Origin: Neisseria elongata subsp. elongata
GTDB taxonomy: Bacteria > Pseudomonadota > Gammaproteobacteria > Burkholderiales > Neisseriaceae
Reading direction: 5' to 3'
Length of the DNA: 64,000 nt
Assembly: GCF_900113545.1 (NCBI RefSeq)
Contig: NZ_FOPS01000002.1
Coordinates: 62,001-126,000, forward strand
The position numbers and the translations under genes were made by a program. Every line of letters starts with the position of its first letter. Position 1 is the first letter of the stretch. Below, one piece after another: positions 47,959-55,505 of this stretch. The notes beneath the pieces were generated by a model, which searched no databases, had not been told where the DNA came from, and saw only the letters and a program-made list of their open reading frames with translations.

Positions 47959-49758
47959 TCAGGCATCCGCGCTGTCTAAAACGTCCAGTATTTCATCGCC
48001 GAATTTGTCGATTTTGGCCTCGCCCAGGCCGTAGATGCTGCGCAAGCCGTCCAAGCCGCGCGGCATTTTTTCGACGATGTCGCGCAGGGTTTTGTCGCCG
48101 CAGACCATGTAGGCGGGGATTTCCTCCGCCCGCGCCCTTTCCTGCCGCCATTTCCGCAATGCCTGCCACAGCCTTTCTTCTCGTTCGGTGCGCAGCCATT
48201 CTTCCTTCGGTTTCTGTCCAGCGGTTTTGTCGCGTTTGAGCGGGCGCAGCATGACGGTGCGGCGGTTTTTCAGCACGTCGCGCGCTGCTTCGGTCAGCAG
48301 CAGGCGGTGGTGGTGTTGGGAATCGACTTGCAGCAGGCCGAGGCCTATGCTTTGGCGGACGACGGCTCGCCAGTCTTTGTCGGTCAGGTCGGCGCCGATG
48401 CCGAAGGTGGAGAGTTCCTGATGGCGGTTGTCCCGTATCCAGTCGTCGGCTTTGCCGCGCAGGACGTTGATGACGTAGCCGGCGGCGAAGCATTGGCCGA
48501 CGCGGTAGATGCAGCTGAGGAGTTTTTGCACCAACAGCGTGCCGTCGAAGCGGACGGGCGGGTGCAGGCAGTTGTCGCAGTGGCCGCAGGGTTCGGAGTG
48601 TTCGCCGAAGTGGCGCAGCAGCATGACGCGGCGGCATTCGGCGGTTTCGCATACCGCCAGCATGGCGTCGAGTTTTTGCAGTTCGATGTTTTTTTGGAAT
48701 TCGCCGCTTTGGCCTTCGAGGATGCGTTCGCGCAGGATGACCCAGTCGTTGAGGCCGTAGCACAGCCAGCTAACGGCGGGCAGACCGTCCCGTCCGGCGC
48801 GGCCACTTTCCTGATAGAAGTGTTCGATGCTCTGCGGCATGTCGAGGTGGGCGACGAAGCGGACGTCGGGTTTGTCTATGCCCATGCCGAAGGCGACGGT
48901 GGCGACGACGATGAGGCCGTCTTCGTGGGTGAAGCGGTATTGCGCGGCTTCGCGCTGTTGCATGGTCATGCCGGCGTGGTAGGCCACGGCATCCAGGCCG
49001 TTTTCGCATAAGAAGGCGGCGGTGTCGTCCACTTTTTTGCGGCTCAGGCAGTAGACGATGCCGCTTTGTCCGGCCATTTGCCCTTGGATAAACTGCAAAA
49101 GCTGTTTTTTGCCGTTGTTTTTTTCCACAACCTGATAATAGATGTTCGGGCGGTCGAAGCTGGCGACGAATTCGGGCGAGTTTTCCAGTTTGAGGTAGTG
49201 TTTGATGTCGGCGCGGGTTTCCGCGTCGGCGGTGGCGGTCAGGGCGATGCGGGGGACTTGCGGGTAGCGGTCGGCCAACAGTCCGAGCTGGCGGTATTCG
49301 GGACGGAAGTCATGCCCCCATTGGCTGACGCAGTGCGCTTCGTCGATGGCGAACAGGCTGACGGCGGTGTGGTCGAGAAAGCGCAGGAAACGTTCGCCTA
49401 CCAGCCTTTCGGGCGAAACGTAGAGCAGTTTCAGACGGCCTGTGGCGATGTCGTCGGCGATTTGGCGCACGTCGTCGGGCGGCGTGCCGCCGTGTACCGC
49501 CGCGCAATGCACGCCTGCCGCGCGCAGGTTGGCCACTTGGTCGTTCATCAGCGCGATCAGCGGCGACACCACCACCGCCACGCCGCCGCGCATCAGGGCG
49601 GGAATCTGGTAACACAGCGATTTGCCCCCGCCCGTCGGCATCAGTACCAGCAGGCTGTTGCCGCCCGCCAGCGTTTCGACGATTTCCGCCTGCCGTCCGC
49701 GAAACGAGGGGTAGCCGAACACATCGTTCAGTATTTCAAGCGCGGCCGGGGCAGTCAT
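47959..49758 (-). CDS. recQ: ATP-dependent DNA helicase RecQ
   Basis: This 599-aa 3'-5' helicase acts in recombination and repair. Walker A is [17 protein letters not shown], the DEAH box [19 protein letters not shown], motif [12 protein letters not shown]. The zinc site is [12 protein letters not shown] with CGHCDNC, followed by the RQC winged helix and one HRDC domain (about 520-599). RecQ of N. gonorrhoeae and N. meningitidis carries three HRDC domains, so this is the shorter E. coli-like form. The start at 49758 ([10 protein letters not shown]) is chosen over an extension through a DUS. Confidence 0.95.
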   Translation of the reverse strand: MTAPAALEILNDVFGYPSFRGRQAEIVETLAGGNSLLVLMPTGGGKSLCYQIPALMRGGVAVVVSPLIALMNDQVANLRAAGVHCAAVHGGTPPDDVRQIADDIATGRLKLLYVSPERLVGERFLRFLDHTAVSLFAIDEAHCVSQWGHDFRPEYRQLGLLADRYPQVPRIALTATADAETRADIKHYLKLENSPEFVASFDRPNIYYQVVEKNNGKKQLLQFIQGQMAGQSGIVYCLSRKKVDDTAAFLCENGLDAVAYHAGMTMQQREAAQYRFTHEDGLIVVATVAFGMGIDKPDVRFVAHLDMPQSIEHFYQESGRAGRDGLPAVSWLCYGLNDWVILRERILEGQSGEFQKNIELQKLDAMLAVCETAECRRVMLLRHFGEHSEPCGHCDNCLHPPVRFDGTLLVQKLLSCIYRVGQCFAAGYVINVLRGKADDWIRDNRHQELSTFGIGADLTDKDWRAVVRQSIGLGLLQVDSQHHHRLLLTEAARDVLKNRRTVMLRPLKRDKTAGQKPKEEWLRTEREERLWQALRKWRQERARAEEIPAYMVCGDKTLRDIVEKMPRGLDGLRSIYGLGEAKIDKFGDEILDVLDSADA

Positions 49759-49823
49759 GGCGGAGTTTCCGTTATCCGTTATAATGGGCGCGTTATTGTA
49801 AAGGCCGTCTGAAAGGATAGCAA

Positions 49824-50264
49824 ATGAACACAAAACACCTCCTCCGTCCCGCCGCGCTGCTCCTGCCGCTGGTTATCTTGGCCGGCTGTCCGAGCGTCGG
49901 CAACGTGCCGCAGGCCGGCGGCGACTGGCACAACATGGGCGAAGCCAATAACGGCAACTTCATGCTGGCGGTAGACAAAAACAGCATCAAGCGCAACGGC
50001 CAGCTCGTTACCTTCCGCGACCGCAAAATCGTCGTCGATATGAAGGAAGAACGCTTTATCAATGTGCCGCCTTACAAAACCGCCATCAACAACTGGGAAA
50101 TCCACTGCGGCAACAAAACCTTCCGCCTGACGGCCTCCACCCTCTACGACGATACGGGCAAAATCATCTCCGACGAGAAATACACCGCCGTCGATATCCG
50201 TCCGATGGCCATTCCACCCAACTCCCTCACCGAAGAGCAGCGCAAAATCGTCTGCGCGCACTAA
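49824..50264 (+). CDS. Lipoprotein related to surface-adhesin protein E
   Basis: This 146-aa lipoprotein has the lipobox LAGC (cysteine about 21). Its mature part follows the pattern of the Haemophilus protein E family (surface-adhesin E): [21 protein letters not shown]-type opening, [17 protein letters not shown], then [25 protein letters not shown] and a final [14 protein letters not shown]. The two late cysteines probably pair. Adhesion is not shown. Its ribosome site AAAGGA is the end of a DUS (49802-49813). Divergent from recQ, 15 bases before the next gene. Confidence 0.72.
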   Translation: MNTKHLLRPAALLLPLVILAGCPSVGNVPQAGGDWHNMGEANNGNFMLAVDKNSIKRNGQLVTFRDRKIVVDMKEERFINVPPYKTAINNWEIHCGNKTFRLTASTLYDDTGKIISDEKYTAVDIRPMAIPPNSLTEEQRKIVCAH

Positions 50265-50279
50265 ACAGGAAACGACGAC

Positions 50280-50600
50280 ATGAAAAAACGGATTACCTTA
50301 TTTTTATTGGCCGCCGCCCTGCCTATGGCCGCAAGCGGCAACAGCGACGAATTGATGAGTGCGCAGGCCGCTTTCCGGCAGGCGCTTGCCGCGCAAAATT
50401 CCACCGATGCCGGCCTGATACACCTCCAGCAGCGGCTCGAAGACGCACAGCGGCGCAAAGCTTCGGCCGAAGCCGACGTTCAGGCCTACTCGCAAAAACT
50501 GGCCGAAGCGCAACAGCAGAAAGCCGCCAACGACTCTGCCCTGAAGCAGGCGGGCGAACGGTTGAACGCCGCCTGGCAGGCCGTGCACGGCAGCCGTTAA
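50280..50600 (+). CDS. Small periplasmic coiled-coil protein
   Basis: This 106-aa protein has a signal peptide (residues 1-19, ending PMAAS-G) and a mature part that is almost entirely alanine-, glutamine- and glutamate-rich helix (LQQRLEDAQRRKASAEADVQ, then YSQKLAEAQQQKAANDSALKQ), a predicted coiled coil. No family is recognised. It lies 15 bases behind the protein E-like lipoprotein, with CAGGAAACGAC as ribosome site, so the two form an operon. Confidence 0.7.
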   Translation: MKKRITLFLLAAALPMAASGNSDELMSAQAAFRQALAAQNSTDAGLIHLQQRLEDAQRRKASAEADVQAYSQKLAEAQQQKAANDSALKQAGERLNAAWQAVHGSR

Positions 50601-50752
50601 ACCTTCGTTGGAAGGCCGTCTGAAAACCGCGTTCCGCCGACAGGACGGCAATCGGCGTATTTGCCGTACCGCCGGTATCCGAACCGTGAGGCCGTCTGAA
50701 AGCAAATGTTTCCTGCAAAGGAAGCAGACTTTCAGACGGCCTTGTCCGTTCC

Positions 50753-50761
50753 TGCTATAAT
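50753..50761 (+). promoter_or_regulatory. Extended -10 promoter of rnpB
   Basis: TGC-TATAAT at 50753-50761, seven bases before the mapped 5' end of rnpB. A DUS half-site (TTTCAGACGG) sits where a -35 would be expected. Confidence 0.6.
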
Positions 50762-50767
50762 CCGTGC

Positions 50768-51141
50768 GGCATACGGGTCGGACAGACAGTCGCCGCGTAC
50801 CGCCGCAAGGCGTACGGGGAGGAAAGTCCGGGCTCCGCAGGGCGGAATGCCGGCTAACGGCCGGGCGCGGCAACGCGACGGAAAGTGGAACAGAGAGCAG
50901 AACCGCCGATGGCTGTCTGAAAAGGCGGCTCAGGTAAGGGTGAAAAGGTGCGGTAAGAGCGCACCGTGCACCTGGTAACAGGGCGCAGCAGGCCAAACCC
51001 CATTCGGAGCAAGACCAAACAGAACGCAACGACGCTGCCCGCCGAGCGTTCGGGTAGGTTGCTGGAGCGCGTCAGCAATGGCGCGCCTAGAGGAATGACT
51101 GTCCGACGACAGAACCCGGCTTACCGTCCGGCCCGTATGCC
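50768..51141 (+). ncRNA. rnpB: RNase P RNA (class A)
   Basis: The catalytic RNA that matures tRNA 5' ends. Both ends pair as the P1 helix (GCATACGGGTCGGAC with GTCCGGCCCGTATGC). The universally conserved blocks are present: GAGGAAAGTCCGGGCTC near 50818, CAGGGCGCAGCAGG-type P10/11 sequence and ACAGAACCCGGCTTA near 51110. A DUS-like TGGCTGTCTGAAAAGG occurs in a variable stem near 50910. Its protein partner is rnpA at 35198. Ends are accurate to a few bases. Confidence 0.95.
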
Positions 51142-51171
51142 CCACCACCCAACCCTACAAACGGAGCAAAC

Positions 51172-51855
51172 ATGGAACTCGTCTTTATTCGTCACGGCCA
51201 AAGCGAATGGAACGCCAAAAACCTCTTCACCGGCTGGCGCGACGTCAAACTGAGCGAACAAGGCATAGCCGAAGCGCAGGCCGCGGGCCGCAAACTGAAA
51301 GAAAAAGGCTACCTGTTCGACATCGCCTTCACATCCGTTCTCACCCGCGCCATCAAAACCTGCAACATCGTTTTGGAAGAGTCCGACCAACTCTTCGTGC
51401 CGCAAATCAAAACCTGGCGGCTGAACGAACGCCACTACGGCCAACTGCAAGGGCTGGACAAAAAACAGACCGCTGAAAAATACGGCGACGAACAAGTCCG
51501 CATCTGGCGGCGCAGCTACGACACCCTGCCGCCGCTGCTCGACCCGGAAGACCCGTTTTCCGCGCACAATGACCGCCGTTACGCGCACCTGCCCGCCGAT
51601 GTCGTTCCCGACGGCGAAAACCTGAAAGTCACGCTCGAACGTGTACTGCCTTTCTGGGAAGACAAAATCGCCCCCGCCATTATCAGCGGCAAACGCGTAT
51701 TGGTCGCCGCCCACGGCAACAGCCTGCGCGCCTTGGTGAAACACATCGAGGGCATTTCCGACGACGACATCATGGGCGTGGAAATCCCCACCGGCCAGCC
51801 GCTGGTGTATCAGTTGGATGACAACTTAAAAGTCTTGGACAAATTCTACCTGTAA
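51172..51855 (+). CDS. gpmA: 2,3-bisphosphoglycerate-dependent phosphoglycerate mutase
   Basis: This 227-aa glycolytic enzyme interconverts 3- and 2-phosphoglycerate. The phosphohistidine motif [10 protein letters not shown] (H8) is followed by [14 protein letters not shown], the loop [14 protein letters not shown] and the second histidine in [14 protein letters not shown]. Length is close to other short GpmA enzymes (228-250). It lies 31 bases behind rnpB and has its own GGAGCAAAC ribosome site. Confidence 0.96.
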   Translation: MELVFIRHGQSEWNAKNLFTGWRDVKLSEQGIAEAQAAGRKLKEKGYLFDIAFTSVLTRAIKTCNIVLEESDQLFVPQIKTWRLNERHYGQLQGLDKKQTAEKYGDEQVRIWRRSYDTLPPLLDPEDPFSAHNDRRYAHLPADVVPDGENLKVTLERVLPFWEDKIAPAIISGKRVLVAAHGNSLRALVKHIEGISDDDIMGVEIPTGQPLVYQLDDNLKVLDKFYL

Positions 51856-51884
51856 CGCTGCGGGCGAATCCGGACAATACAAAA

Positions 51885-51915
51885 AGGCCGTCTGAAAAAA
51901 TATTTCAGACGGCCT
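51885..51915. terminator. DUS-pair terminator after gpmA
   Basis: AGGCCGTCTGAAA and TTTCAGACGGCCT flank AAATA, followed by TTTTC. It ends 33 bases before the prophage target duplication. Confidence 0.8.
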
Positions 51916-51948
51916 TTTCGACACTTCATTTCTGTAAACGATTTCTGT

Positions 51949-51953
51949 AAACG
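51949..51953. repeat. Left 5-bp target site duplication (AAACG)
   Basis: AAACG immediately precedes the TGT tip of the Mu-like element and recurs immediately after the ACA tip at 55498-55502. Confidence 0.85.
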
Positions 51954-51968
51954 TGTGGGGAGGTGTTA

Positions 51969-51976
51969 GTTTTGTC
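51969..51976 (+). promoter_or_regulatory. Left-end transposase-site motif
   Basis: GTTTTGTC at positions 16-23 from the left tip, identical in sequence and distance to the right end. Confidence 0.6.
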
Positions 51977-52132
51977 ATAGAGTGGTAAGAACAAAAAACG
52001 GGGAAAAATTTAATAAAAACAAAAAAATGGCCGAAAACAGGCCGAAAATCGAAATTGCAAAAAAGCGCGAAAAAACTGCCTATTTTTTAGCAGATTCGCG
52101 CTTTTTTTGTCACAAGAACCATCAGAAAGTCA

Positions 52133-52945
52133 TCAATTACTGATACCGCAGTCCCAGAGGTAGCGGCCGTATATCTCGAAGTAGTGGTCTTCGGAATGGG
52201 ACAAGTCCAGGTCGAAGGTGGGATACAGCCCTTTGTTGGGGTTGTCGCTGATAACGCGGAAAACAGAGGGGGCGATTTTTTGCAGGCGTTTGACCCTTAA
52301 TTCATCGCCCTGTCTGAACAGGTAGATACCTTCGCTCAAATACTCTGCGCAGGCCTGCCAGAGTACCGTGCCGCGGTCAATGATTGTGGGGAACATGCTG
52401 TCGCCTTTGATTCGCGTGCAGAAACAGTTTGCCGGGCGGACGCCCAGATGGTCGAAGAACGAGGCTCTGAACCACATGGCTTCGGTTTCCACGTCCCACA
52501 CGATGCTGCCCGGCCCTGCGCTGGCGAACACGCTTGTGTGGTAGCGCACGGGCACGATGCCGGCGGTACTCTGCCGCGCCGACCATTCCGGATACTCTTC
52601 AATCATCTGCCGCATAGACAACGGCACGGCGGGCAGGCGCGCGTTTTCCCGGCTGTCTGCCCTCTCATTATATATAGGCTTTGCCTCAGGCTTCCCGCTG
52701 CGGGCGGCCTTTTCTTGCAGCAGTACATCGAGCACGCCTTTTTCTTTTAATTCCTCAATGACATAGTTTGGAATTTCATAAAGCGTTTTAATTCCCTTAG
52801 GGCCGCCTTTTCCTGAAACATGCACGCAGCCCCAATTCTCGCGCTTTGCCTTACCGGCTATTCCTCTATCACTCCTTGGCAGTGATTTCAATTCGTACTG
52901 TTCAACCAATTCAACCAGTTCATCGATTCCAAATTTCAAGCCCAT
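52133..52945 (-). CDS. Mu-like phage repressor (HTH_Mu plus S24 peptidase)
   Basis: This 270-aa protein has a two-part repressor plan. The N-terminal domain (about 20-60) is of the Mu-type winged helix (LPRSDRGIAGKAKRENWG, then GKGGPKGIKTLYEIPNYVI). The C-terminal S24/LexA-like peptidase domain (about 130-265) has the serine in IKGDSMFP (S183) and the partner lysine in LRVKRLQ (K219), 36 residues apart as in LexA, so induction by RecA-stimulated self-cleavage is likely. It is the leftmost gene, reading outward, as Mu c does. It is apparently intact. Confidence 0.88.
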   Translation of the reverse strand: MGLKFGIDELVELVEQYELKSLPRSDRGIAGKAKRENWGCVHVSGKGGPKGIKTLYEIPNYVIEELKEKGVLDVLLQEKAARSGKPEAKPIYNERADSRENARLPAVPLSMRQMIEEYPEWSARQSTAGIVPVRYHTSVFASAGPGSIVWDVETEAMWFRASFFDHLGVRPANCFCTRIKGDSMFPTIIDRGTVLWQACAEYLSEGIYLFRQGDELRVKRLQKIAPSVFRVISDNPNKGLYPTFDLDLSHSEDHYFEIYGRYLWDCGISN

Positions 52946-53236
52946 TTCAGTTCCTAACTTAGTTTGAAAGTACCGAACAAAGTTGCGAATTTATATATTT
53001 ATATAAATCATCGATTTAATTATTTTCTTGTTCGGAAGTTGCGAATTTAGTTGCGAACAAGTAGTTCGTAACTTATACTGTCCACAACTTGATAAGTCAA
53101 ATTATAAACGACTTATAAACCGCTCTTTAACAATTTGGACAAAAGCCGAGAAAAGTAGATAAGAAGTAAGAAGCAGTGTTTTAAGACTGCTTAACAGGCC
53201 GTCTGAAATACGGACGGCCGATTAAGCTGTTTTTAA
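52946..53236. promoter_or_regulatory. Early control region with operator repeats
   Basis: This A/T-rich region lies between the repressor and the deleted early genes. AGTTGCGAA occurs at 52981-52989, 53037-53045 and 53049-53057, with an inverted one-mismatch copy TTCGTAACT at 53065-53073. CCGAACAA (52973-52980) faces TTGTTCGG (53029-53036). TTGCGAAC/GTTCGTAA forms a palindrome at 53051-53071. It ends with a TTTAAAGGAG ribosome site (53233-53241) whose gene is missing. Confidence 0.65.
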
Positions 53237-53442
53237 AGGAGTACGCACAAAAGCGAAAACGTCACCCTGCCTGTCGCCGACCAATACGCCCTGCCGCGCG
53301 CCGAATTGGGACAAATCTGGCAAATCCAAGAACCGTCGGGTAACTGGCAGGGCACGGTCACCGGCGTTACCCTCAACGTCGACATCGAAAACGACGCCCC
53401 CGTCGTCATGCAGACCGTTACCATCGACCGCTACTTGGGTTA
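53237..53442 (+). pseudogene. 3' fragment of a phage gene
   Basis: An open frame without any start codon encodes about 67 residues (ENVTLPVADQYALPRAELGQ onward, ending TVTIDRYLG). It is coherent protein sequence with high-GC codon use, unlike the A/T-rich DNA just before it. It looks like the tail of a late prophage gene, joined by the internal deletion to the orphan early ribosome site. A variant DUS overlaps its end. Confidence 0.7.
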
Positions 53443-53475
53443 GGCTGTCTGAAAAGGCCGTCTGAAAGGAAAAAC

Positions 53476-53703
53476 ATGAACCTCTACCGCCAGCTTACCG
53501 ACCTGATGAAACGCGAAAGCCGCGCCGCCGCCAAAATCACCGCCTCCCTCGGCGGCGGCACATGGGAAGCCGAAACGCAAAGCGGCCGCACAGTCATCCT
53601 GCGCGGCCGCGGCGAAACGGGCAAACGGTTTTTTTACGACGCCCATACCGGCCAAATCCTCGCCCCCGCCCCCGATTTGGACATGACGGATATTGCCGTG
53701 TGA
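53476..53703 (+). CDS. Small prophage protein, 75 aa
   Basis: A compact protein (MNLYRQLTDLMKRESRAAAK, then GGTWEAETQSGRTVILRGRGETGKRFFYD-type beta strands). It is unknown but coherent, and typical of small late genes of Mu-like Neisseria prophages. Its ribosome site AAAGGA is formed by the end of a DUS at 53455-53466, six bases before the ATG. No membrane segment or catalytic motif is visible. Confidence 0.6.
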   Translation: MNLYRQLTDLMKRESRAAAKITASLGGGTWEAETQSGRTVILRGRGETGKRFFYDAHTGQILAPAPDLDMTDIAV

Positions 53704-53912
53704 AGTGAAGCGGAGAAGGACGGGCGGGATTGTTTGGAAGCCTAGAATGGGGATATTGGAACAAGAAGAGAGGAATATTTGAAGAGGGACGGCGACGCGG
53801 AGGTGATGGGACACCGCCGCGCCAGCCAAGCAGGACAGGCTGCATTGACTTCGAGGCCGTCTTGTCTGTACAGACGGGCGGGATTGTAATCAAACCGTAA
53901 GGAAATGCAAAC

Positions 53913-54020
53913 ATGTACCGCGAATTGCGTTGCACAGCCTGCAACAAACTGTTGGGAAAAGGCAGCGGCACAGTGGAAATCAAATGCTGCCGCTGCAAAA
54001 CCGTCAACCGTTTCAACTGA
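53913..54020 (+). CDS. com: Com-like zinc-binding translational activator, 35 aa
   Basis: This tiny protein, MYRELRCTACNKLLGKGSGT and on, has CxxC at residues 7/10 and 25/28, the zinc-finger plan of Mu Com (C6, C9, C26, C29). In Mu, Com binds the mom messenger and exposes its start for translation. Here the next genes are methyltransferases instead of mom, so Com may control them (inference). ATG at 53913 follows GTAAGGAAATGCAAAC. Confidence 0.85.
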   Translation: MYRELRCTACNKLLGKGSGTVEIKCCRCKTVNRFN

Positions 54021-54092
54021 TTTTTAACAGAGTGCCGTGAGCACCGTATTTTTTTCAACAGAGCCGCCCGACGGCCTTAGCGAAAGGAAAAT

Positions 54093-54445
54093 ATGGATGC
54101 GAACGCACCCTCAAAACCCACCGTCGGCAGCCTGTTCGCAGGCATCGGCGGCTTCGACCTCGGTTTCGAGCAGGCAGGATTCGCAACCGCGTGGCAGGTC
54201 GAAATCGACGACACCAACCGCGCCGTCCTCGCCGACCGCTTCCCCCATGCCAAACAACTGCGCGACGTGCGCACCTGCCTGCCCGACTTGTGGCGCACAG
54301 ATGTCATCGTCGGCGGCTTCCCCTGCCAAGACGTCTCCATGGACTGGATGAGGCCGACGCTGCGGAAGCTCGGGCTGCGGGAAACGCCGTCTGCCCGCAA
54401 GTCGCCCGCTGGATTGCCGAAAAATTCATCCCAACCTTCCGATAA
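54093..54445 (+). pseudogene. Internally deleted C5-cytosine DNA methyltransferase
   Basis: The first about 85 residues are the start of a C5-cytosine methylase: motif I GSLFAGIGGFDLGFEQAGF and motif IV VGGFPCQDVS with catalytic C78. Directly after (near 54341) the DNA jumps to the very end of such an enzyme: AAGNAVCPQVARWIAEKF, motif X, readable only in another frame ending at 54445. Motifs V-VIII and the target-recognition domain are missing. The in-frame product (118 aa, ending 54449) cannot methylate. Confidence 0.85.
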
Positions 54446-54484
54446 ATAAAACAAAAGGCAGAGCACCGCGAGTGCCTGCCGCAT

Positions 54485-55339
54485 ATGACAAAAACAAACC
54501 ACCATACCAAAGCCCCGCTGCCCTTCGTCGGGCAGAAACGACACTTTATAAAACACTTCAAAGCCGCCTTGGGCAACATCCCCGACGACGGAGCAGACTG
54601 GACGGTTATCGACGTCTTCGGCGGCAGCGGCCTTCTGGCACACGTTGCCAAACGCACCAAACCCGCCGCCCGCGTCATATATAACGACTTCGACGGCTAC
54701 GCCGACCGCCTGCGAAGCATCCCCGACACCAACCGCCTGCGTGACAGACTGGCCGCGATATTGGACAACAAGCCGCGTGAAAAGAGACTGGACAAAGACA
54801 TCAAGTCCGCCGTTATCGCCGCCATCGAAAACTTCGACGGCCGCAAAGACCTCAACTGCCTGCGCTCATGGCTGCTGTACAGCGGCAAAGAAGCTCCGAC
54901 GCTCGAACACCTATATAAGGAGACCATGTACAACTGCCTGCGCCGCAGCCCGTATCCCGAAGCGGCGGACTATCTGGACGGCCTCGAAATCACCGCCGAA
55001 TCATTCGAGACCCTGCTGCCCCGATACGCAGGACGGGAAAACACCCTGCTGGTACTCGACCCGCCCTACGTCTGCACCCAGCAGGGCATGTACGCCAACA
55101 AGGCTTATTTCGGCATGATTCCCTTCCTGATTCTGACCGCGATGGTGCGGCCGCCCTTCATCTTCTTCAGCAGTACCCGCAGCGAGTTCGCCGCCTACCT
55201 CGACTACCTGCGGCGGCACCGCCCGCAGGAATGGGCGAAATGGGAGGGCTTTGAGCATGTCAAAATCACCGGCGGCATCTCCAAAACCGTCCGCTATGAG
55301 GACAATATGATTTACCGATTCACTCCCGAGCAGGCATAA
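54485..55339 (+). CDS. N6-adenine DNA methyltransferase (D12/Dam-like)
   Basis: This 284-aa phage-borne methylase appears complete. It has motif X-like PFVGQKRHFIKHF at the N terminus, SAM motif I VIDVFGGSGLLAHVA, and catalytic DPPY at D192 (LLVLDPPYVC). It would protect phage DNA from restriction or mark host DNA; the recognition sequence is unknown. It stands 36 bases behind the broken cytosine methylase and downstream of com, the position of mom in Mu. A terminator hairpin follows at once. Confidence 0.87.
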   Translation: MTKTNHHTKAPLPFVGQKRHFIKHFKAALGNIPDDGADWTVIDVFGGSGLLAHVAKRTKPAARVIYNDFDGYADRLRSIPDTNRLRDRLAAILDNKPREKRLDKDIKSAVIAAIENFDGRKDLNCLRSWLLYSGKEAPTLEHLYKETMYNCLRRSPYPEAADYLDGLEITAESFETLLPRYAGRENTLLVLDPPYVCTQQGMYANKAYFGMIPFLILTAMVRPPFIFFSSTRSEFAAYLDYLRRHRPQEWAKWEGFEHVKITGGISKTVRYEDNMIYRFTPEQA

Positions 55340-55340
55340 C

Positions 55341-55365
55341 AAAAGGGGCTGGCTGCCCCTTTGTT
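55341..55365 (+). terminator. Terminator after the adenine methyltransferase
   Basis: AAAGGGGC pairs with GCCCCTTT around TGGCT, starting three bases after the stop codon. Confidence 0.75.
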
Positions 55366-55474
55366 CCCACGCTACACGAGCCAAGCAGGAATATGGATAA
55401 AACGGGAGGAATTTTGCGCGGGTTTTGTCATGGGTGATAAAGGTGGGGGTGTGACAAAAAAAACGCAAAACAGG

Positions 55475-55482
55475 GACAAAAC
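55475..55482 (-). promoter_or_regulatory. Right-end transposase-site motif
   Basis: GACAAAAC, the complement of GTTTTGTC, at positions 16-23 counted inward from the right tip at 55497. Confidence 0.6.
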
Positions 55483-55497
55483 GCCCGCGACGTTACA

Positions 55498-55502
55498 AAA
55501 CG
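55498..55502. repeat. Right 5-bp target site duplication (AAACG)
   Basis: It matches 51949-51953 and directly follows the ACA tip of the element. Confidence 0.85.
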
Positions 55503-55505
55503 GCA

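Larger units (their letters stand above)
51954..55497. mobile_element. Mu-like prophage remnant with both ends (3544 bp)
   Basis: The element starts TGTGGGGAGG and ends GACGTTACA, the TGT...ACA termini of Mu-type transposing phages, flanked by AAACG on both sides. Read inward, both ends have GTTTTGTC at exactly positions 16-23 (51969-51976 and the complement of 55475-55482), the likely transposase sites. Further TTTTTTTGTCACA copies face inward at 52102-52114 and 55450-55462. Gene order (repressor leftmost and leftward; com and DNA modification rightmost) matches Mu with its whole middle deleted. Confidence 0.88.

Noticed and set aside
47690-48034. Open frame of 114 codons after ruvC
   Set aside because: It reads through a DUS hairpin and into the 3' end of recQ, without a ribosome site.
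51928-51953. The 13-bp tandem ATTTCTGTAAACG at the left prophage border as the target duplication
   Set aside because: It has no counterpart at the right border, whereas AAACG abuts both tips exactly.
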